Positions 1 to 8,860 of a stretch of DNA of 64,000 nucleotides are shown here, one piece after another. Numbering within the stretch: position 1 is the stretch's first letter; every line of letters starts with the position of its first letter. This DNA is from Candidatus Acidulodesulfobacterium acidiphilum (GTDB lineage Bacteria > SZUA-79 > Acidulodesulfobacterales > Acidulodesulfobacteraceae), in contig SHMQ01000009.1 of the NCBI GenBank assembly GCA_008534395.1, positions 22,387-86,386 of the forward strand. The letters are read 5' to 3'. Both the position numbers and the translations under genes were made by a program. Under the pieces are notes generated by a model. That model ran no database searches and had not been told where the DNA came from. It saw only the letters and a program-made list of their open reading frames with translations.

Positions 1-59
1 CCTATTAAGAGTTATATTATTCATACGCACGGCCAATACATAAAATTCCAAAACGTTAT

Positions 60-1430
60 CTATCCAAGTATAGAAGAAATATTTTTTTCATCGTCTTTGG
101 CTGCGACTTCATATAACGTGCCGGCAGTTTTAATATTATAAGTGTTCCATTTATTGCAGGAAGGACATATAGACGAATAATTATAAGATGTATAACCGCA
201 GTTGGAACATACAAAAGGCAGTTTAACGGGATAGTTATTTTTAAGGGCTTTTCTAAAGTTTACCGATGCGTCGTTATATTTTCCTCTTTTAAAATAACAT
301 TCTGCGAGCAGTAAATTTAAGGCGTTATCCTTAAAAATATTAGCCGGAATTAAAGATAAAGTTTCTATAGCGTCGTCTATCATCTCCAACCTTATATACA
401 ATTTTCCTAGAAAAAGCCTGTATTCCCATCTTTCAGGATTGTCGTAAATAAGCTCCTGATAAAATCTTATTATATTTTCGGGGTGATTGGTCTTAATCGA
501 AACATCCTCTATTTTTATTGCGATAGCTAAATTAGACGTTTTAAGAAATGCCTTTTCCCATAATTCAAAAGCTTCGTTTATTTTTTCTTTTTTTATTAAA
601 GCATCACCCAGAGACAAATAAGCCGGCACAAAATTTTTGTCCTGACTAAGCACTTGATTGAAACGCTTCATTGATCTTACCGTATCGTTTTCGGTTTCTA
701 GAAGATATTTGCCGAATTCATATTTTAACCCCAGCATAACCTGTTCTTCTTTTTTGTTTATATCTTTATCTTTAGACTGGGAAAGAAAAAGTTTGGACAT
801 TCTGTATGCGTTTTTCCATTCCTCTTTTTTTATAAAAATATCTTTTAACTGGGATATGGCGTAAAGATCGTCTGATGAATATTCAAGCGCTTTATTGAAA
901 TAAAAAACGGCTTTATCGTACTCTTTATTAAGTTTATAAAGATTACCTGCTTCATTTAGCGCGGTAACATTTTCTTTTTCTATTTCTAATGCTTTATTCA
1001 AGGCATTTTCCGCTTCCTTAATCTTTCCTTTATGTTTATATATTTTTACAAGCAGAAGATACGCCCCTATATTATTCGGATAATTAATTGAATACTTTTT
1101 TATTAAATCTATTCCCTTATCGTACTGTCCTTTAATGTATGCTTCAAACGCTTTATTTACGGAATTGTCAAGCTCGGTTTTTATATACTGCTTTCTTTTA
1201 TAAAATATATTTTTAATCTGAACTATAGAATCTTTTAAAACGTTTATTATTAAAATAATCGCTATTCCTATCAGGAATGCGGCGAATATGTAAATTATAA
1301 GATAATTATGGATAACGTAAAGTTTCCCCGGGGCATAATGGAGAGGAATCCTCTGAGGATTAAGGGCATAAAGATATTCAAAAAATGCGACTAAAATAAG
1401 AATCGCTACTATGACGGTTATTATATACAT
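60..1430 (-). CDS. lapB: LapA-LapB-like membrane TPR protein with C-terminal zinc ribbon
   Basis: This 456-residue protein resembles LapB (YciM), the inner-membrane TPR protein that in E. coli controls LpxC turnover with FtsH and so sets LPS synthesis. Two hydrophobic helices (about residues 3-20 and 42-65) flank a short loop containing NPQRIPLHY, which is the layout of LapA (YciS/DUF1049). TPR-like helical repeats fill about residues 85-395. A rubredoxin-like knuckle follows, with Cys408, Cys411, Cys422 and Cys425 in the pattern CSNCGYT...CPSCNKW, as in LapB. E. coli LapB has only one membrane helix, so the N-terminus here looks like a LapA-LapB fusion. An AAAAGG ribosome site precedes the ATG. 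It is the last gene of a minus-strand run after rsfS and nadD. The LapB assignment rests on architecture; the fusion is inferred. Confidence 0.75.
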   Translation of the reverse strand: MYIITVIVAILILVAFFEYLYALNPQRIPLHYAPGKLYVIHNYLIIYIFAAFLIGIAIILIINVLKDSIVQIKNIFYKRKQYIKTELDNSVNKAFEAYIKGQYDKGIDLIKKYSINYPNNIGAYLLLVKIYKHKGKIKEAENALNKALEIEKENVTALNEAGNLYKLNKEYDKAVFYFNKALEYSSDDLYAISQLKDIFIKKEEWKNAYRMSKLFLSQSKDKDINKKEEQVMLGLKYEFGKYLLETENDTVRSMKRFNQVLSQDKNFVPAYLSLGDALIKKEKINEAFELWEKAFLKTSNLAIAIKIEDVSIKTNHPENIIRFYQELIYDNPERWEYRLFLGKLYIRLEMIDDAIETLSLIPANIFKDNALNLLLAECYFKRGKYNDASVNFRKALKNNYPVKLPFVCSNCGYTSYNYSSICPSCNKWNTYNIKTAGTLYEVAAKDDEKNISSILG

Positions 1431-1552
1431 ATTTGACGTCTGCCTTTTTTCTATATATTTATATACATCATTTATTACGGTTTATTTGCCGCATATACAC
1501 TCATAGCCCTTATTCGTTTACGTTTAAAAATAACTTTATAACGTTTATATTT

Positions 1553-1945
1553 TTAATTAACGTTTAAGGTTTCGCCGAACGAAGATTCCACTATTAATTC
1601 TTTAGCCTCCGGCCACAAGCCTTCTATATTATAATAATTTCTCAAGTCGTCGTGGATTAAATGAACCATAATACCGCCGTAATCGATGACTATCCATCTT
1701 GCGCCCGGCGTAGAAATTCCTTCCTGTCCAAGAGGTTTTTGTTTGAAAGAAGACAGCAGGTTATCGGCTATCGTGTTAAGGTGTCTGTCCGAAGAACCGC
1801 TTGCCACGAATATAAAATCGGTAATGCTTGAAATTTTTCTAACGTCTAAAACTATTATATCACGGGCTTTTTTTTCCAAAAGAAAATTTATTACGGCCCT
1901 TACGTCTTTATTTGTTCTTTTTAGCGGTTTTCTGTTTTGATTCAT
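1553..1945 (-). CDS. rsfS: ribosomal silencing factor RsfS
   Basis: RsfS (Iojap/DUF143, 130 residues) binds ribosomal protein L14 and blocks subunit joining when nutrients are scarce. The family core is visible: a DIIVLDVRKISSITDFIFVA segment near residue 35, an SSDRHLNTIADNL helix, and a WIVIDYGGIMVHLI strand followed by RNYYNIEGLWPEA. Its start lies inside the end of nadD, with a 38-bp overlap in another frame. This is the usual nadD-rsfS pairing and implies co-translation. Length is normal and no key segment is missing. Confidence 0.93.
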   Translation of the reverse strand: MNQNRKPLKRTNKDVRAVINFLLEKKARDIIVLDVRKISSITDFIFVASGSSDRHLNTIADNLLSSFKQKPLGQEGISTPGARWIVIDYGGIMVHLIHDDLRNYYNIEGLWPEAKELIVESSFGETLNVN

Positions 1946-2585
1946 ATAGTTTATTTTTTATTATATAATTAATAACGCCGTTTGGCAACAAAAAGAGGTT
2001 TGAAATATTATTTTTAAAATTATTTCTTATAACGGTAGAAGAAATATCGAGTTTAGTCGTATTAAAAAAATAAACCGCTCTTTTTTCGTCTATAACGATT
2101 TTTTCCTCTTTTAAATCAACTTCGGCATCTTCTTTTAAATTATCGGGTAAAAAATCGATTAGCTTTACTAAATTTTTAAAACCGTATTTCGGTCTGCCTG
2201 CTACTATAAAATCTATCGTTCTCAATATCGCTTCGGCATTCTTCCAGCTTTTTAATCCTAAGAAAGCATCTGCTCCTGCTATAAAATATAAATCGTCGTC
2301 TTTATATTTTTTTTTAAGCTCTACTATCGTATCGTAAGAATATGAAAATCCGCCTCTTTTAATTTCTATATCCGAAACTTTAAATTTTTGCTCGCCCTTT
2401 ATAGCTATTTCCGCCATTTCGAGTCTTTTTTGCGGATGAGCTTCGGCGTTAATATTTTTATTGGACGTTATATTTGTAGGAACGAATATAACCTGGTCCA
2501 AAAATTTTTCCGCTATTTCTTCGGCCGCCCTTAAATGGCCGTAATGTATAGGATTAAAGGTGCCTCCGAAAATTCCTATTTTCAT
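1908..2585 (-). CDS. nadD: nicotinate-nucleotide adenylyltransferase NadD
   Basis: NadD transfers AMP from ATP to nicotinate mononucleotide to give deamido-NAD in NAD synthesis. The 225-residue protein opens with the nucleotidyltransferase motif GGTFNPIHYGHLR (residues 7-19). It has FIAGADAFLGLKSW (101-114) and ends with the second ATP-binding motif ISSTVIR (181-187). The C-terminal tail is Lys/Asn rich. It is followed by an overlapping rsfS and preceded by proA, all on the same strand. Motifs and length leave little doubt. Confidence 0.95.
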   Translation of the reverse strand: MKIGIFGGTFNPIHYGHLRAAEEIAEKFLDQVIFVPTNITSNKNINAEAHPQKRLEMAEIAIKGEQKFKVSDIEIKRGGFSYSYDTIVELKKKYKDDDLYFIAGADAFLGLKSWKNAEAILRTIDFIVAGRPKYGFKNLVKLIDFLPDNLKEDAEVDLKEEKIVIDEKRAVYFFNTTKLDISSTVIRNNFKNNISNLFLLPNGVINYIIKNKLYESKQKTAKKNK

Positions 2586-2624
2586 AATTTAAATTTTTTC
2601 GCCTTTACTTAAACTGACTTAACC

Positions 2625-3935
2625 TTAAGTTCTTTTCTGATAATTCCCGAATACTACGAATTTAGTGGTAGTAAGTTCTTTTGCCCCCATAGGTCCGTAT
2701 GCGTGAATCTTAGAAGTAGATATGCCTATTTCCGCGCCCAGCCCAAGCTCGAAACCGTCGTTAAATCTGGTGGAAGCGTTTACAAGTACGCAGGATGAAT
2801 TTACTTTTTTTATGAATTCAAGCGCTCTCGTATAGTTTTCCGTCATTATGGATTCGGTATGGTTGGAACCGTGAAGCCTTATGTGTTTTATGGCTTCGCC
2901 GATATTTTTAACGGTTTTAACCGCCAGCGTAAGATTGAGGTATTCCGCATCCCAGTCCGCATCGGCGGCCGGAATTATAAAATTATACCTGCTTTTAAAA
3001 ATATTCATTATCTCGCCGTCAACTCTTGTTTCAACCTCATTCCTTTTAAGTTCGTCAAGCATTGCAGGCATAAAATCGTTCATAATATCGGAATGGACTA
3101 AAAGCGTTTCTAAGGCGTTGCAAACCGAAGGCCTCTGAACTTTTGCGTTAATTATAACGTCTATCGTTTTTTTTATATCGGCGTATTTATCGACGTATAT
3201 ATGGCAGACTCCCTTGTCGTGTTTTATAACCGGAATTTTAGAATTTTCGGTTACGAAAGAAATAAGCCCTTCGCCGCCCCGCGGTATTATAAGGTCTATA
3301 TATTTTCTGAGCGATATCATTTCGGTTATAGCAGATCTGTCGATATAAGGGATTATGGACACGGTTTCCGGGGGAAGACCATTAATCCTGAGGCTTTCAG
3401 AAACTATCGAAGCAAGCATTTTATTGGAATTTATAGCTTCCGAACCTCCCCTTAATATTACCGCGTTGCCGGACAAAAGGCACAAAATAGAGGCATCTAT
3501 GGTAACGTTAGGTCTCGATTCGTAAATTATTCCTATTACGCCGAGCGGTATTCTCATCCTGCCGACCATTAGCCCATTAGGCCTTACCGCCATATTTTCT
3601 ATTTCGCCTACCGGATCTTTAATCTTCATTACGTCGTCGATAGAATTAAGCATCGAAGAAAATACTTTGCCGCTAATAAAGAGCCTGTCTATCATCGGTT
3701 TGCTTAATCCCGCCGCCTTTGCGCTTTCTACGTCCTTCTCGTTTTCGGCTTCTATTGCTTTCCTGTCTTTTATCAAAAGATCTTTTAGCGTGGATAAGAC
3801 GCTAAGTTTCACGGCGGAACCGGCTTCCGCTATTTTGCCGGAGGCATCGCGCGCCTTTTTGGCGATTTCTTCGATAGAAACGGTTTTATTATTATTTTTA
3901 TTTGTATCTATATTAATTCTATCATTATCTGTCAT
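2625..3935 (-). CDS. proA: gamma-glutamyl phosphate reductase ProA
   Basis: ProA reduces gamma-glutamyl phosphate with NADPH to glutamate semialdehyde, the second step of proline synthesis. The 436-residue protein has the aldehyde-dehydrogenase fold with catalytic Cys272 in QRPSVCNALETLL. Other family landmarks are IYESRPNVTIDA, LRGGSEAI and IPRGGEGLI. The first 20 residues are Asn/Asp rich and extend the usual N-terminus slightly. It lies 11 bp after proB and so forms a proB-proA pair that makes the pathway's unstable intermediate. Confidence 0.96.
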   Translation of the reverse strand: MTDNDRINIDTNKNNNKTVSIEEIAKKARDASGKIAEAGSAVKLSVLSTLKDLLIKDRKAIEAENEKDVESAKAAGLSKPMIDRLFISGKVFSSMLNSIDDVMKIKDPVGEIENMAVRPNGLMVGRMRIPLGVIGIIYESRPNVTIDASILCLLSGNAVILRGGSEAINSNKMLASIVSESLRINGLPPETVSIIPYIDRSAITEMISLRKYIDLIIPRGGEGLISFVTENSKIPVIKHDKGVCHIYVDKYADIKKTIDVIINAKVQRPSVCNALETLLVHSDIMNDFMPAMLDELKRNEVETRVDGEIMNIFKSRYNFIIPAADADWDAEYLNLTLAVKTVKNIGEAIKHIRLHGSNHTESIMTENYTRALEFIKKVNSSCVLVNASTRFNDGFELGLGAEIGISTSKIHAYGPMGAKELTTTKFVVFGNYQKRT

Positions 3936-3946
3936 ATTTACTCCTT

Positions 3947-5137
3947 TTATATATTTGCGACCATCTTGTCCTTATGCACGACGAGGGAAGAAATGTTGTC
4001 TTTTCCGAATTTAGCTTCTATCTCTTCAGAGCTTAACCCTTTTATTTTTTTAATATCGTCCGAATCTAAATTGGATATGCCTTTAGACAAAACCGTTCCT
4101 TTTTCGTCCAATACGTAAACTCCGTCCCCTTTTTTAAAATCGCCTTTTATTTTTATTATTCCGCCGGCAAGAAGGCTTTTGTTTTGATGCGCAATAGCTT
4201 CCACTGCCCCTTTATCTACGATTATTTCTCCGGCTTTTTCCATTCCAAATAAAAGCCAGTGCTTTTTTTTGTTAATTTTATTGCCGCGCGAAGAAACTAC
4301 CAGCGTTCCGCACAATCTGCCTTTTGCTAAAGAATCCAAGCTTTTTTTATCTTTGCCGGAAGCTATAACGGTGTCTATACCCGTGCTTGCGGCGATAAAA
4401 GACGCATAAAGCTTAGACTTCATACCTCCCGTTCCATGAGCGCTTTTAGACCCGTCTTTAAAATTTTTTATATAATTTTCTATGTCGCTTATAACTTTAA
4501 CGGGTTTTGCGTCCGAATAAACGGCTGGATTTTTATCGAAAACCCCTTTTACATTCGAAAGAACTATAAACAGGTCGGCGCAAACTAAGTTCAAAACAAG
4601 CGACGACAAATAGTCATTGTCGGAAAACTTTATCTCCTCGTAAGAAACGGTATCGTTTTCGTTTATTATAGGAATCACTCCGTTGCCGAGCAGTTCATTT
4701 ATAGTATTTCGTGCATTAGTAAACCTTTTTCTGACGGAAACGTCCTCTTTGGTTAAAAGAATCTGCGCCGTTTTAAGTCCATATTTTTTAAAAAACGAAT
4801 CGTAATTTTTCATTAAAACCGGCTGACCGCATGCGGCAAAAGCCTGTTTTTGGGGAATGGAAAAACTGCCGGTTACCGGTTTTATGTCAAGCAAATCTTT
4901 TCCGGCGGCTATGGCACCCGAAGAAACAAGTATGACTTCTTTTTTCTGCAATATAAGCGAATGAACGAAAGCGCAAATTCTTTTAAAAGAATGAGGCGAC
5001 AGTTTTCCTTCTTCGTCCAAAAGAACCTGAGTGCCTATTTTGATAACTATTCTTCTTTTAGAATCGAGATATTTTTTAAAATTATCTTGGATGCCTTTAA
5101 TTCCTTTAGTTTCGGTAGGTTCGTTATTTTTTTTCAC
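3947..5137 (-). CDS. proB: glutamate 5-kinase ProB with PUA domain
   Basis: ProB phosphorylates glutamate to gamma-glutamyl phosphate, the first and normally proline-inhibited step of proline synthesis. The amino-acid kinase domain covers about residues 25-285, with IVIKIGTQVLL near the start, VSSGAIAAG, PIINENDTV and the GTGGMKSKL segment. A PUA domain follows from about residue 300 (GEIIVDKGAVEAIA, GGIIKIKGDFKKGDGV). At 396 residues it is slightly long because of a charged N-terminal extension (MKKNNEPTETKG). The kinase-PUA form is the common bacterial one. Confidence 0.95.
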   Translation of the reverse strand: MKKNNEPTETKGIKGIQDNFKKYLDSKRRIVIKIGTQVLLDEEGKLSPHSFKRICAFVHSLILQKKEVILVSSGAIAAGKDLLDIKPVTGSFSIPQKQAFAACGQPVLMKNYDSFFKKYGLKTAQILLTKEDVSVRKRFTNARNTINELLGNGVIPIINENDTVSYEEIKFSDNDYLSSLVLNLVCADLFIVLSNVKGVFDKNPAVYSDAKPVKVISDIENYIKNFKDGSKSAHGTGGMKSKLYASFIAASTGIDTVIASGKDKKSLDSLAKGRLCGTLVVSSRGNKINKKKHWLLFGMEKAGEIIVDKGAVEAIAHQNKSLLAGGIIKIKGDFKKGDGVYVLDEKGTVLSKGISNLDSDDIKKIKGLSSEEIEAKFGKDNISSLVVHKDKMVANI

Positions 5138-5211
5138 TTATATATCTAATTGCAATTGCTTATTTAATTTATTATAAGATAACAATATGATAATTTTATA
5201 ATATCTCATAA

Positions 5212-6243
5212 TTATACCGCAATATTTTTTTTATTTAAAATTAAATTTAATTCGTTTTTAAGTTCCTCTATTCCCGCGCCGTAAGCCGCCGATATAAAAT
5301 ACACCGGAATATTTTGTTCGGAAAAAAACTTGGTTGTTTCTTTAATAATTTTATTTAATGTCCTTTTGTCCGTTATCAGGTCTATCTTATTTACAGCCGC
5401 TATCCGTTCTTTTTTGAGAATATTTTCGTCGTATTCGGTTATTTCTTTAACTACCGCTTCATATGAAGCCTTAATTTCTTTAAACGTTCCTATTTCGATA
5501 AGATAAAGCAGTATATTGGACCTTTCTATATGGCTTAAAAACTTAAGCCCGAGACCTGCGCCTTCGGAGGCGCCTTCTATTATACCCGGAATATCTACTA
5601 TAGTCAGCGTTTTAGCAGACTCTTCAGGATTATCTCCGGCATAAACGCCAAGGTTAGGGGTTTTTGTCGTAAAAGGATACGGCGCTATTTTTGCATGCGA
5701 ACCGGTAAGTTTAGATATAAGGGTGGACTTGCCGGCATTTGGAAAGCCGACTAAGCCTATGTCGCCCAAACTTTTAAGAACGAGGCGGACTTTTCTGGTT
5801 ACGCCCGGTATGCCCGGCTGGGCAAAACGGGGTCTTCTCTGCGTTGACGACTTAAAGAAGGTATTGCCTTTTCCGCCGATACCGCCCCTGAGCAGAACCG
5901 TTTCTTCGCCGTCTTTAATAAGGTCGGCCATTACTTCGCCTGAATCGAAATCTACGACCGTAGTGCCGACCGGCACTGTTATCAAGATATCATCCCCGTC
6001 TCTGCCTTTTTTGTTATTCCCCTGACCGTTTCCGCCCTTTTCGGCAATATATCTCGGTTTATACCTGAAATCCAATAGGCTTGTTATATTATGAGAAGCC
6101 TTAAATATAACGTCGCCGCCTTTTCCTCCGTCGCCGCCGTCAGGTCCGCCTTTAGGGATAAATTTCTCCCTCCTAAAGCTTACTGCGCCCCTGCCGCCGT
6201 TTCCTGAAGCAATCGTTATTATAGCGTTATCGACGAATTTCAT
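5212..6243 (-). CDS. obgE: GTPase ObgE/CgtA
   Basis: Obg is a ribosome-associated GTPase needed for late 50S assembly and linked to the stringent response. The glycine-rich Obg domain spans residues 1-158. The G domain follows, with G1 GFPNAGKST (166-174), PFTTKTPNLG for G2, DIPG (217-220) for G3 and NKID for G4. There is no C-terminal OCT extension of note, so the 343 residues are the standard short form. The start (MKFVDNAIITIASGNGG) matches the family, but no purine-rich ribosome site is visible upstream. It lies downstream of rplU-rpmA across an unusually long 453-bp gap. Confidence 0.95.
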   Translation of the reverse strand: MKFVDNAIITIASGNGGRGAVSFRREKFIPKGGPDGGDGGKGGDVIFKASHNITSLLDFRYKPRYIAEKGGNGQGNNKKGRDGDDILITVPVGTTVVDFDSGEVMADLIKDGEETVLLRGGIGGKGNTFFKSSTQRRPRFAQPGIPGVTRKVRLVLKSLGDIGLVGFPNAGKSTLISKLTGSHAKIAPYPFTTKTPNLGVYAGDNPEESAKTLTIVDIPGIIEGASEGAGLGLKFLSHIERSNILLYLIEIGTFKEIKASYEAVVKEITEYDENILKKERIAAVNKIDLITDKRTLNKIIKETTKFFSEQNIPVYFISAAYGAGIEELKNELNLILNKKNIAV

Positions 6244-6696
6244 TATAAAATTTTTTTATGCCGTTATTAATGGCAATTTTTTAAATATTTAATTATTTTA
6301 TTTAATTATTGAATTATTGAAATTAGTTTCAGCGTTAATTTTGAGAATGATAATGATATAGATATAAATAATATATATAAATATAAATTTATTATAACGC
6401 ATTTATTGCTATATAAATCGCATATGGAATAGAGATAACAATAGCGCAATAAGAAAATGCCGAGAGAAACACTGCCGCCATATTTAATATATATTCGGGA
6501 TATTGGATTATTTTTTATACTTTATTCTTATTTGGAAAAATTCGGTTTATATATATGTATGGTTAATGATTAAAGAAAGGAATGTGAAAAGCCGATATCT
6601 GTATTACTGCGGAATATTTTAACGAAGTAAAGTTTCTTAAGTCAAATTTTATATATCGCTTATATATACTTATATATAAACAACTTAAACTTATAG
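6244..6696. other. 453-bp AT-rich non-coding gap between rpmA and obgE
   Basis: This stretch holds no ORF of note and no tRNA-like cloverleaf that I could find. It is rich in TATATA tracts. A small dyad TGCC-N9-GGCA lies at 6259-6275, about 16-32 bp before the obgE start codon. A GAATGATAATGATA stretch near 6345-6358 only loosely resembles half a Fur box. The gap is long for this compact region, so it may hold the obgE promoter or an unrecognised small RNA. Nothing more specific is supported. Confidence 0.5.
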
Positions 6697-6954
6697 TTAT
6701 TCCGCAGGTATAATACTGACGAACTTTCTGTTATTTTTTCCTATATGAAATTTTACGAAACCTTTTATTATAGAATAAAGCGTGTAGTCTTTGCCTTCTT
6801 TAACAAATTTTCCCGGATGAAAAGACGACCCTACCTGACGAACTATAATCTCGCCCGGTTTAACTAACTGGCCTCCGAATCTTTTTACTCCCCTTCTTTG
6901 TCCCTGACTGTCTCTGCCGTTTCTGGAACTTCCGCCTGCTTTTTTATGCGCCAT
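6697..6954 (-). CDS. rpmA: 50S ribosomal protein L27
   Basis: L27 sits near the peptidyl-transferase centre of the 50S subunit. The 85-residue protein starts [16 protein letters not shown] and carries the family pattern [17 protein letters not shown] followed by FHPG. The N-terminus is the short form with no cleavable leader of the Firmicutes type. An AAAGGTG ribosome site precedes the ATG. It follows rplU by about 50 bp, the usual L21-L27 pair. Confidence 0.98.
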   Translation of the reverse strand: MAHKKAGGSSRNGRDSQGQRRGVKRFGGQLVKPGEIIVRQVGSSFHPGKFVKEGKDYTLYSIIKGFVKFHIGKNNRKFVSIIPAE

Positions 6955-7005
6955 AATATCACCTTTTACTTAAAAAATAAATAATATATAATATAAGTTT
7001 ATAAT

Positions 7006-7320
7006 TTATGCTATGCCCGTTATCTTGACTTCGGTAAAATTCTGCCTGTGTCCTCTTTTCTTTCTTTCGTCTTTACGGCGTTTCATTTTGAAAACTACTA
7101 TTTTTTTTGCCCTGCCGTTTCTTACGACCGTTCCCTTCACGCTTTTATCCTTCAAAACCTCTTTATCGGTAACCAATAAGTCGCCGTTTTTAATTGCTAT
7201 AGGCGTAAAAGTTATCTCTTCGCCTTTTTCTTTTCCTACCGTTTCTATTCTTAAGATGTCTCCCTGCGAAACGACGTATTGCTTTGAGCCGGCATTAATA
7301 ACGGCATATTCTTTACTCAT
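7006..7320 (-). CDS. rplU: 50S ribosomal protein L21
   Basis: L21 binds 23S rRNA in the large subunit. The 104-residue protein has the family features YAVINAGSKQYVVSQGD at the start and KMKRRKDERKKRGHRQNFTEVKI near the end. An AGAGGAT ribosome site lies upstream. It is first in the rplU-rpmA-(obgE) order that is conserved across bacteria. Confidence 0.98.
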   Translation of the reverse strand: MSKEYAVINAGSKQYVVSQGDILRIETVGKEKGEEITFTPIAIKNGDLLVTDKEVLKDKSVKGTVVRNGRAKKIVVFKMKRRKDERKKRGHRQNFTEVKITGIA

Positions 7321-7402
7321 AACAAATCCTCTTTAGCTTAAAAATTTAAGGAAAATTAAACCACACATATAAACTTGAATTATTAATTTTAATAGGTTTT
7401 GA

Positions 7403-8845
7403 TTATTTTGTCAACGATTTTTTTGCCTTTTTTTTATCCTCGCTTTTTAACGACAGCAAATAGCCTTTATAATTCAGATACTCAAGGTTCCTAAGGGAAA
7501 CGCCTTTATTGCGGGCTATAAGGTTTAAACCGTTTTTTCCGGCAGAATCGGCAGATTTATCGTTAAACAGGTAATCGGCCAACGCGTTATATAATTTCAA
7601 GGGAGAATCAATCTGTCTTCCGGCGGAATTCTTTATAATCTCCTCCGCCGCTTCCGAAAAATTTTGAACGTATCTGCCAAAAATTACCGGCTTCCCAAAA
7701 ATTAAAGGTTCGAGAAGATTATGCCCGCCTGACGGAATCAAGCTTCCGCCTACGAAAGCGGCATCGCATATGCCGTAAACCATCAAAAGCTGTCCTATAA
7801 TATCTACTAAAATGACGACGACTTTGTTTTCGGACAAACCGCAACTATTATTATCTTTAATATTTTTAATATCTTTAGAGTCGTAATGAGAGGAATAAAT
7901 TGAAGAAAGCTTATAGAGTTCTATTTCGGGTAAGTAATTATTTAAAAGTTTGTAAACCTCGTCGAATCTTTCAGGATGACGCGGAGCGACAAAAAGAAAA
8001 ATTTTATTTTTATGGTTAAGCTTGTTTAATTTTATTACTGAATCGGCAATTAACTCTTCTTCCCTTTTATGAGTGCTTCCAGCCGCTATAATTTTTGCGT
8101 ATTCCGAATTATTATTTTTATATTCTATGAATTTTTTGAGTATCGCGGTTTTTTCGTTTATATCTCCTGCAATAAGGGATGCATCCATGTCGAATTTCAT
8201 ATTGCCGGTTTGGTGCATATTTTCTTCCTTAATTCCAAGAGACGCAAATCTTTTGCAATACATATCGGATATACATAAAACAGAATCTATCTTTTTAAAG
8301 ATATAACCAAAAAAGAATCTGAAACGGATATAATTTTTATAAGACTTTTCCGATATTCTTGCGTTTATTAACGCTATGGGAATATTTTTTTTATTAAGAA
8401 TATTAAATAAATTAGGCCATATTTCAGTTTCTACCGAAATAAACAAAGACGGTTTTATCAGTTTCAAAATACTGCTTACGGAAAAAAGAAAATCGTAAGG
8501 AAAATAAAACGTTAAAACGTTACCGTTGTTTTTATAAAGATTGTCCGCAAAATCGAAACCTGTTTTCGTGGTAGCGGAAAGGTATATTTTCTTGCCGTAT
8601 TCCGACTGCAATAAATCGATAAAATTTACCGCCGCCCTCATCTCCCCAAGCGAAACGGCGTGGATCCAGACTCCTTCCTGAAAAGCCTCTTCCTTTAAAG
8701 GCTTGAAAGCGGAAGGGAAAAATTTATATAAGTAGCCTTCGCTTCTTTTATTTTTAGCGAGATTAAAAAAAGTTAAAGCTATAAAAAAAAATGGAAATAA
8801 AAACAATAAAATAATATTATAAACTGTGAATAAAACTTTTTCCAT
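7403..8845 (-). CDS. waaA: 3-deoxy-D-manno-octulosonic acid (Kdo) transferase WaaA
   Basis: WaaA (KdtA) adds Kdo from CMP-Kdo to lipid IVA at the inner face of the cytoplasmic membrane. The 480-residue protein has an N-terminal membrane anchor (about residues 5-27). The GT30 signature WIHAVSLGEMRAA contains the catalytic Glu, and SVETEIWPNLF, AGSTHKREEE, APRHPERF, VDIIGQL and FVGGSLIPSGGHNLLEP follow. A serine/asparagine-rich insert (SSIYSSHYDSKDIKNIKDNN) lies before the VDIIGQL strand. The gene is last in the lipid A cluster, 15 bp after msbA. How many Kdo residues it adds cannot be read from sequence. Confidence 0.94.
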   Translation of the reverse strand: MEKVLFTVYNIILLFLFPFFFIALTFFNLAKNKRSEGYLYKFFPSAFKPLKEEAFQEGVWIHAVSLGEMRAAVNFIDLLQSEYGKKIYLSATTKTGFDFADNLYKNNGNVLTFYFPYDFLFSVSSILKLIKPSLFISVETEIWPNLFNILNKKNIPIALINARISEKSYKNYIRFRFFFGYIFKKIDSVLCISDMYCKRFASLGIKEENMHQTGNMKFDMDASLIAGDINEKTAILKKFIEYKNNNSEYAKIIAAGSTHKREEELIADSVIKLNKLNHKNKIFLFVAPRHPERFDEVYKLLNNYLPEIELYKLSSIYSSHYDSKDIKNIKDNNSCGLSENKVVVILVDIIGQLLMVYGICDAAFVGGSLIPSGGHNLLEPLIFGKPVIFGRYVQNFSEAAEEIIKNSAGRQIDSPLKLYNALADYLFNDKSADSAGKNGLNLIARNKGVSLRNLEYLNYKGYLLSLKSEDKKKAKKSLTK

Positions 8846-8860
8846 ACATATAAATAACGG

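Noticed and set aside
6345..6358. Fur box in the rpmA-obgE gap
   Set aside because: Only a partial match to the consensus half-site, not positioned near a clear promoter, in a very AT-rich stretch where such matches arise by chance.
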